Assembly (NCBI GenBank): GCA_012960845.1
Contig: DUAN01000003.1
Span: forward strand, 6,154-49,812
Length of the DNA stretch: 43,659 bases
Source of the DNA: Planctomycetota bacterium
Lineage (GTDB): Bacteria > Planctomycetota > UBA8108 > UBA1146
Direction of reading: 5' to 3'
In this document: positions 37,699-43,659 of the stretch, in pieces
Layout of the letters: each line of letters opens with the position of its first letter
How positions within the stretch are numbered: the stretch's first letter is position 1
Position numbers and translations under genes: made by a program
The notes under the pieces: generated by a model
Seen by the model: only the letters and a program-made list of their open reading frames with translations
Databases searched by the model: none
Told to the model about the DNA's origin: nothing

Positions 37699-39417
37699 AT
37701 GGAAAGCCACTCTTCTTCCTCTGAATCTGAGTCTGCGAACGGCGCTGGCGATCACTACCAGGTGATTGCCCGTCGCTATCGTCCTCGACGATTCGAAGAG
37801 GTGGTGGGACAGGAGTCAGTGGCGGAGGTCTTGCGTCAGGCGATCCTGCAGAAGCGCCTCGCTCATGCCTACCTCTTCTGTGGGCCAAGAGGGGTCGGCA
37901 AGACCTCGATGGCGCGAATCTTTGCGAGAACGTTGCAGTGCCCGAAGAGCAAAGATGCAGTGCCCTGCGACCAGTGTGCCACCTGCCAGCAGATCTTCAG
38001 AGGCGAGGATTCAGATGTCACCGAGATGGACGGTGCATCGCACCGTGGAATCGATGATATCCGCAGCCTGATCGAGCATGTTCAGTACGCTCCCACCCAG
38101 GGACCCTATCGCATCTTCATCATCGATGAGGTGCACATGCTGACCAGGGAAGCATTCAACTCGCTGCTCAAGACGCTGGAAGAACCACCGTCTCATGTGA
38201 AGTTCATCTTCGCCACGACCGAACCGGAGCGGATCATCCCGACGGTGCTCTCACGTTGCCAGCGCTGTGATTTCTCGTCGATTTCACGCGACGATATCGT
38301 CCACAGACTCGAACAGATCTGCCAGCAGGAAGGGGCCGAGCCGAGGGACGGATTGCTCGCCAGCATCGCATCTCTGGCCGCCGGTGGGATGCGAGATGCA
38401 CAGTCGTTGCTCGACCAGGTGCTGGCCTTTGCCGGTGATCAGCCTGGCCCGGAGGATCTCGATCGAATCACCGGTAGAGTTTCAAGTGAGCAACTGTCGC
38501 AACTGCTGGCGGCGATCGATGGCGGAGATCTGGCTCTGGTGGTCGAACGACTGACTCCGATCTTCGAGGGAGGTACCGAGGCTTCGGTATTGACCGAGCA
38601 ACTTGCAGAAGAACTCCGATCGCGACTACACCGTGGCGTCTCCGACGGTTGGCAGGAGAGCGACGTGGAGGCCAATCTTCTGGGGCAGGAAATTCTCCAG
38701 GAGACGCGGCAGAAACTACGCCGTCAGGATCGCGGAGACCTGCTCCTCGAGATCGCTCTGATGAGGATGAGCACCCTGCGGTCATTGGTCCCCATCACTG
38801 AATTGACCCGACGAGATTCATCGGTCACAGCAGTGCCCCGGATCGCAGCAGTGCCACAGGTCGCAGCAGCTGCTGTACCGCCCCCAGCATCCGCTTCACA
38901 ACAGTCGTCGGAAATGGCCGTGGATTCGAAGAAATCCGAGTCCGCCAGCGGTGGCGCCAAGGCGGCCAGGGAAGCGCTTCGTAAACCTGCTTCCAGAAGC
39001 GAAGGAACCCCTCCAGTGGTGGAATCTACCGGGGCGGCGCCGAGTCCTGCTTCCGCTGCATCGGCAGAGGAGCAACTGCTGGAGTGCCTCAAGCAAGTCG
39101 ATCGAATGTTACCGAGAAAGTTGAAAATCGATGGGAAACTGGTCCACGTCGATGACCAGTGGCAACTTCGAGCCGCTTCTCACCTGGGAGAGATCCTCGA
39201 ATCTGCGGAGATCCAGCAAGCGATCCGTGAGTGGGAAAAGAGCCACGGTTCCCTGCAGATCCAGATCGATGAAGAGATTCAGGGTAAGTCCCAATCCAGT
39301 GGCGGATCTACCGAAGATTCGCAGAGGCCAGAAATCATCAGCCAAGCAGAAGAGATTTTTTCGAGCGAAGCCCGAAATCGAGGTCCTGTTCACGATGAAG
39401 ATCGGATCCAGGGCTGA
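37699..39417 (+). CDS. dnaX: DNA polymerase III subunit gamma/tau (GTG 37630 is an alternative start)
   Basis: YRPRRFEEVVGQESVAEVLRQAI, HAYLFCGPRGVGKTSMARIFA, CDQCATCQQI, IIDEVHMLTREAFNSLLKTLEEPPSHVKFIFATTEPERI. Confidence 0.96.
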   Translation: MESHSSSSESESANGAGDHYQVIARRYRPRRFEEVVGQESVAEVLRQAILQKRLAHAYLFCGPRGVGKTSMARIFARTLQCPKSKDAVPCDQCATCQQIFRGEDSDVTEMDGASHRGIDDIRSLIEHVQYAPTQGPYRIFIIDEVHMLTREAFNSLLKTLEEPPSHVKFIFATTEPERIIPTVLSRCQRCDFSSISRDDIVHRLEQICQQEGAEPRDGLLASIASLAAGGMRDAQSLLDQVLAFAGDQPGPEDLDRITGRVSSEQLSQLLAAIDGGDLALVVERLTPIFEGGTEASVLTEQLAEELRSRLHRGVSDGWQESDVEANLLGQEILQETRQKLRRQDRGDLLLEIALMRMSTLRSLVPITELTRRDSSVTAVPRIAAVPQVAAAAVPPPASASQQSSEMAVDSKKSESASGGAKAAREALRKPASRSEGTPPVVESTGAAPSPASAASAEEQLLECLKQVDRMLPRKLKIDGKLVHVDDQWQLRAASHLGEILESAEIQQAIREWEKSHGSLQIQIDEEIQGKSQSSGGSTEDSQRPEIISQAEEIFSSEARNRGPVHDEDRIQG

Positions 39418-39437
39418 AGAATTGAAGGAGACTGAGG

Positions 39438-39755
39438 ATGTCGACCGGTGATCTTGGAGGCTTGTTTCAACAGGCGCAAAAGATGCAAAAAGAGTTGAAG
39501 GCCGTTCAGGAAGATCTCAAGCAGCGCACCGTGCTGGGTGAATCAGGGAGTGGGCTGGTCAAGGTCTACGCCAACGGCCAGCAAGAGGTACTGAAGGTCG
39601 AAATCGACCCGAAGGTGGTCGATCCTGAAGATATCGAGATGCTCGAGGATCTGCTGCTGGTTGCGGTCGGTCAAGCTCTGGAGAAAGCCAAGGAACTGTC
39701 GGATCAAGAGACCTCCCGTGTCACCGGGGGAATGTCCTTTCCAGGAATGACATAG
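39438..39755 (+). CDS. ybaB: YbaB/EbfC family nucleoid-associated protein
   Basis: GLFQQAQKMQKELKAVQEDLKQRTVLGESGSGLVKVYANGQQEVLKVEIDPKVV; between dnaX and recR. Confidence 0.94.
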   Translation: MSTGDLGGLFQQAQKMQKELKAVQEDLKQRTVLGESGSGLVKVYANGQQEVLKVEIDPKVVDPEDIEMLEDLLLVAVGQALEKAKELSDQETSRVTGGMSFPGMT

Positions 39756-39763
39756 GAGGACTA

Positions 39764-40381
39764 TTGGCGGGAGAAGGCCTCCTTGGCGAGTTGATTGAAG
39801 CATTTTCGAGTCTTCCAGGAATCGGACAAAAGAGCGCTGAACGACTCGCCTATCATGTATTGAAAATACCCAGAACTGAAGCGATGCGTATCTCCGATGC
39901 CATTCGAAGAGTCAAAGATGACCTTCGACGATGCGACGAGTGTCAGGATATCTGTGAAGAAGAAATCTGCTCCATCTGCTCTGATGATTCAAGGGACCAG
40001 AGTTCCATCTGTGTGGTAGAGCAGCCCAAGGATTTGCGTGCACTTGAAGAGAGTGGCTCTTACCTGGGACTCTACCACGTGCTCGGGGCATCATTTTCTC
40101 CGCTAGAAGAGCGTGGCCCGGAACAGATCGCTCTGAAAAAGTTGATCGAACGAAGCGAAGTCGATGAAGTGACGGAAGTGATTCTCGCCACCAATCCTGA
40201 TTTTGAGGGGGATGGGACCGCACTTCTGGTCACCGAAGCACTATCGAATGCGGGAGTCACCATCACTCGTCTGGCACGTGGCTTACCCGCGGGAGGTCAA
40301 ATCGAATACATGAATCGAAGTATTCTGCGGGATGCTGTTCAGGGTAGGAGTGCCTTCGAGAATGTGACTGGGGGAGAGTGA
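39764..40381 (+). CDS. recR: Recombination protein RecR (TTG start)
   Basis: LIEAFSSLPGIGQKSAERLAYHVL, zinc motif CDECQDICEEEICSIC, ICVVEQPKDLRALEESGSYLGLYHVLGASFSPLE, TRLARGLPAGGQIEYM; AGGAGG upstream. Confidence 0.95.
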   Translation: MAGEGLLGELIEAFSSLPGIGQKSAERLAYHVLKIPRTEAMRISDAIRRVKDDLRRCDECQDICEEEICSICSDDSRDQSSICVVEQPKDLRALEESGSYLGLYHVLGASFSPLEERGPEQIALKKLIERSEVDEVTEVILATNPDFEGDGTALLVTEALSNAGVTITRLARGLPAGGQIEYMNRSILRDAVQGRSAFENVTGGE

Positions 40382-42216
40382 TGAAACAGTACCAGGCGGT
40401 TTTCTCCTGCTGTGCAGTGATGTTCAGTTCGCTTCTGGTCGGCGGAACTGCGCATGGACAAGGTATCGAATCCAAGGACTCGCAGATCCAATTTGAACAC
40501 CTCGAATCCTCGGGTGGTCTTCCCCACAGTGTTAATCAATTTTCTTCTGACTGGGAGCCTTTTTTGATCAAGGTGACCAACAAATCCATGACTGAAGATG
40601 CGGTCTATAAAATCGACTGCAATCGCCAAGTTTACCGATCAAAGGGTGTCCCACTCAACTTTTCGGTGCTCCTGGAAGTGCCGGCAAACTCCACAAGGTC
40701 AACGCTGGTCGGAATTCCGAACGGATATGAAGGCAATCAGTACAATATCGGATACTTGAGTTGCAGTGTGAGTCGCAATGGTGTGCCAGTGCCTTTCAAC
40801 TCGAGCCAACCGGGGCAGTCATCGAACCAGTACTCCATTTCCATCAACGCTTCGAGGGCCACAAACGGCGCCTTTCGTTTCCTCGAGGTCAATGACCAAT
40901 CTCAAGCTCAGTTCAACTGGAAATTCCTGGCCCATGCGAAGCAGACGGTCAACCGAGCTTGGCTCCCCCCGGACCAGTTACCACAGGCGAGGGAAGCGCT
41001 GATCGGGCTCGACGCTGTACTGCTCTCCGGTGTGGACCCGGAAGATGTCTCCGCCGGACAACGAAGCGCCATCCGAGCCGCCGTCCGATCGGGGCTCACG
41101 GTGGTCTTGAAGCCCGATGACAAGGGCCGTGGCCTGCGTTGGATCTCGGGCCTGAAGGTCGAGCCGCAATTGATCTCCGATGCCGCTTCGGGCGCGGAGA
41201 GGATCGAATTTCCGGTGGAGGGGATCGGACAACGAATCGGTACTCATTGTGTTCAGGTAGATGACGGAATGGGGCGTTGGATCGCCCTCGAGCGGCCCAC
41301 CGATTGGTACGACGGTGAGAAACTCACTGTTTCGGGGTCTCCCCTGCATTTGAGGACAGCTCTTGATTTGCTGAAGTTCTCTCCATTTCGGTCGTTGTTG
41401 AGGCAGATCGATGCGAGTCAGCATCCTCCTCATCCGATGAAGTTGATGTTGATACTTGGATTCTTCTACGTGGGAGTGCTGTGGCCCTTGATCGGCATGT
41501 ATTTGAAGAAGCGCAACAAGTTACCTCACATGCTCTGGCTTCAACCGATGGTCGTAACCTCTTGCATCTTACTTCTCTTCGTGGTGTCGATCTGGAGGCT
41601 CGGGATCATGCCCCGTCACCTCGATCATGTGCTGATCATCCGATCTCCCGATGGTTCTCATGCGATGGCTGCCGTGTTCGAAACAGACTATACGCCGACC
41701 GGAGGAATCTCGGTGGAGGAATCGGTCAAGACCTTGGCTCCCCAACCCATCTCCTTCGGCTCCGATTTGTCTCCCTGTCACTATCAGCAGCAACTGGATG
41801 GGAGCATTACTACCACCTTTGGCCGTCGTGTCCGGTCGACCAGTCACATGGTTCGATGGGAGACGATTCCGGTGAATCCGCTGCCTCTGACGATTCCTGC
41901 CTACGACAGGGAAAATCTCGATCCAGAGAAGATCCGTTACTCATGGCAGGTCCTGTGGAATCAACTCAAAGAGACGGAATCCCAGGGGAAATGGGTCTCG
42001 AAGGATGATCTGACTAATGTCCTGAAGAACCATGTGCACCACGTTGACCGCTCCACGAACTGGGGTGTGTACACAGAGAGTGTGATGTGCACAACGGCAT
42101 CTGCACATCTCGAGGAGAAGACTCGAGAACAGCTCGGGATCGGCCCAGAAGCTCGTGTCATCGTGTGGAATGGTACCATCACGGATCAATCCAATGGGCC
42201 AGGTAAGCAGCGATGA
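40378..42216 (+). CDS. Signal-peptide-bearing membrane protein, probable accessory to the downstream ABC transporter
   Basis: Signal peptide ...LLVGGTAHGQG; TM helices LMLILGFFYVGVLWPLIGMYL and MVVTSCILLLFVVSIW; 4-nt overlaps on both sides. Confidence 0.7.
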   Translation: MMKQYQAVFSCCAVMFSSLLVGGTAHGQGIESKDSQIQFEHLESSGGLPHSVNQFSSDWEPFLIKVTNKSMTEDAVYKIDCNRQVYRSKGVPLNFSVLLEVPANSTRSTLVGIPNGYEGNQYNIGYLSCSVSRNGVPVPFNSSQPGQSSNQYSISINASRATNGAFRFLEVNDQSQAQFNWKFLAHAKQTVNRAWLPPDQLPQAREALIGLDAVLLSGVDPEDVSAGQRSAIRAAVRSGLTVVLKPDDKGRGLRWISGLKVEPQLISDAASGAERIEFPVEGIGQRIGTHCVQVDDGMGRWIALERPTDWYDGEKLTVSGSPLHLRTALDLLKFSPFRSLLRQIDASQHPPHPMKLMLILGFFYVGVLWPLIGMYLKKRNKLPHMLWLQPMVVTSCILLLFVVSIWRLGIMPRHLDHVLIIRSPDGSHAMAAVFETDYTPTGGISVEESVKTLAPQPISFGSDLSPCHYQQQLDGSITTTFGRRVRSTSHMVRWETIPVNPLPLTIPAYDRENLDPEKIRYSWQVLWNQLKETESQGKWVSKDDLTNVLKNHVHHVDRSTNWGVYTESVMCTTASAHLEEKTREQLGIGPEARVIVWNGTITDQSNGPGKQR

Positions 42217-43163
42217 GCGATTCCCGTAAATCTATCATCGAAGTCCGAGATCTCAAGATGACTTACGGTCGTAAAGAAGCCGTCGCGGGCATCAGTTTCG
42301 ATGTCGATCGCGGTGTGATCCATGGATTCATCGGTCCCAACGGGGCCGGAAAAACAACCACCATACGAATACTGGCGACCTTGCAGGTCCCCTCCGCCGG
42401 GGGAGCATGGATTGATGGCGTCAATGTCGTGACCGAACCGAAAGAAGTCCGGCGGCGACTGGGATACATGCCGGATTACTTCGGAGTGTATGAAGGTCTT
42501 TCGGTGACTGAGTACCTCGAGTTCTTCGCACAAGCACACCGCTTGGCTCCTGCACGGAGGAGATCAGCGATCTCGGATGTGGTGGAGTTGACTGACCTGG
42601 GATCACTTCTCGAGGTCGAAGTGCACACCCTTTCCAAGGGAATGAGACAACGTCTTTGCCTGGCACAAACGCTCTTGCACGAGCCGGATCTGTTGATTCT
42701 GGACGAGCCAGCCAACGGGTTGGACCCTCGAGCCAGGATTGAGTTCAGGGGACTCTTGACCGAACTCCGAAGACTGGGAAAGACCATCTTCCTCTCCAGC
42801 CATATCCTCTCGGAACTCTCACCCATCTGTGATTCAGTCAGCATCATCGAGATGGGCGCCTTGGTCGCACACGGGCCGCTGGAACAGATACAACAACGGA
42901 TTCGCGGATCCGATGTGACCTTCGAGATCCGGTTGGTCGAAGAGAGTGATGTCGTGGAGGCGGTACTTTCCCAACTTCCTGGAGTTTCAAGGATCCATCA
43001 GGAAGGACGTAGTGTCCGTTTTGATTGGGAGGGCGAAGACTCCGAGATTCATCAGGTCTGGGGAGCATTGTCGGCCAAGAAAATTGCATTCACCTCGGTC
43101 AAAAGGCATGAGGACGATCTGGAGAAGTTGTTCATGGACCTCACGACCGGGGAGGTCCAATGA
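42213..43163 (+). CDS. ABC transporter ATP-binding protein
   Basis: GFIGPNGAGKTTTIRILATLQVPSAG, LSKGMRQRLCLAQTLLHEPDLLILDEPANGLDPRARIEF, LSSHILSELSPICDSVSII. Confidence 0.94.
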   Translation: MSDSRKSIIEVRDLKMTYGRKEAVAGISFDVDRGVIHGFIGPNGAGKTTTIRILATLQVPSAGGAWIDGVNVVTEPKEVRRRLGYMPDYFGVYEGLSVTEYLEFFAQAHRLAPARRRSAISDVVELTDLGSLLEVEVHTLSKGMRQRLCLAQTLLHEPDLLILDEPANGLDPRARIEFRGLLTELRRLGKTIFLSSHILSELSPICDSVSIIEMGALVAHGPLEQIQQRIRGSDVTFEIRLVEESDVVEAVLSQLPGVSRIHQEGRSVRFDWEGEDSEIHQVWGALSAKKIAFTSVKRHEDDLEKLFMDLTTGEVQ

Positions 43164-43659
43164 TTCTATCGATGCTCGAAAGACTTCCCAGTTATGCCAT
43201 CATCCAGAAGGAATTGATCCTGCGGATCCGTCGAGTGCGTTCACTCCTCATTCAGTTGGCCTTCGCAGGCATCGTCGGTGCTTCGATGTGGATCTCAGTG
43301 GTTTTGGGATCTCAAGAGAATTCACCTGAGGATCACGCATTGCTACTGGTCACGATCTATTTCACCGTTCAGGTCGTCGTCCTCGGTTTGATCGTGCCCA
43401 CGCTGGGTGCCGTCAGTATCACCAGTGAGAAGCAGGAAAAGACCTGGGAGTCCCTGGTTACTACCGACTTGACTCCTGGTCAGGTGGTGTCGGGAAAGAT
43501 GATCGGGATCGTCGGAGTACTGTTTTATCTGCTCCTGTTGCCGGCCCCAATTCTCTCGATGACGATGCTATTCGGAGGAGTCTCCCTGGGATCGATTGCA
43601 TTCGAGTACCTGATTCATTTCCTCGGATCGATCCTCATCGTTAGCCTTGGAATTTTATC
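43160..43659 (+). CDS. ABC transporter permease, truncated by the window end
   Basis: ATGA overlap with the ATPase; open to window end: MILSMLERLPSYAIIQKELILRIRRVRSLLIQLAFAGIVGASMW...AVSITSEKQEKTWESLVTTDLTPGQVVSGKMIG. Confidence 0.85.
   Translation, partial: MILSMLERLPSYAIIQKELILRIRRVRSLLIQLAFAGIVGASMWISVVLGSQENSPEDHALLLVTIYFTVQVVVLGLIVPTLGAVSITSEKQEKTWESLVTTDLTPGQVVSGKMIGIVGVLFYLLLLPAPILSMTMLFGGVSLGSIAFEYLIHFLGSILIVSLGIL

Noticed and set aside
37340-37765. ORFs 37366..37626, 37529..37765 (+) and 37340..37639 (-)
   Set aside because: They overlap the SRP RNA and dnaX start region; no homology-like features.
38800-39130. Programmed frameshift in dnaX
   Set aside because: No A AAA AAG-type slippery heptamer with a following hairpin was seen in the gamma/tau transition region.

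Overview
The 43.7 kb window is a gene-dense bacterial chromosome segment, mostly core information-processing and envelope genes. Planctomycetota-like affiliation is an inference from protein style only. In order: rho, coaE, polA (- strand); a membrane-anchored coiled-coil protein with a BRCT-like C-terminus; a tatC with a large insertion; cinA; an mnmD-like methyltransferase; a secreted protein; a long hairpin-rich intergenic region; dnaA; recG; small envelope/HTH proteins; an OmpA-family lipoprotein; ksgA; dnaG-rpoD; a CT398-type zinc ribbon protein; two tandem paralogous membrane-anchored proteins; RNase P RNA (- strand); lptB-like ABC ATPase, lepB, lepA, rdgB, rph (- strand); galE with a C-terminal extension; a SurA-like PPIase lipoprotein; scpB; tRNA-Arg(ACG); tadA; two tRNA-Ser; an SRP RNA; dnaX-ybaB-recR; and an ABC transporter cluster cut by the window end. 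No CRISPR array, prophage or transposon was seen. Main points for follow-up: (1) a dense run of hairpins in the ~650 bp gap upstream of dnaA, a candidate structured RNA; (2) a small SRP RNA between tRNA-Ser and dnaX, not represented by the ORF track; (3) a tandem gene duplication that carried a 40-nt fragment of the rnpB 3' end; (4) a perfect 19-bp hairpin holding the ksgA start codon in its loop; (5) a signal peptidase I with a Cys-rich and a lectin-like insertion; (6) domain fusions in GalE and a BRCT-like membrane protein; (7) tRNA-Arg(ACG) directly upstream of the gene for its wobble-editing enzyme TadA.
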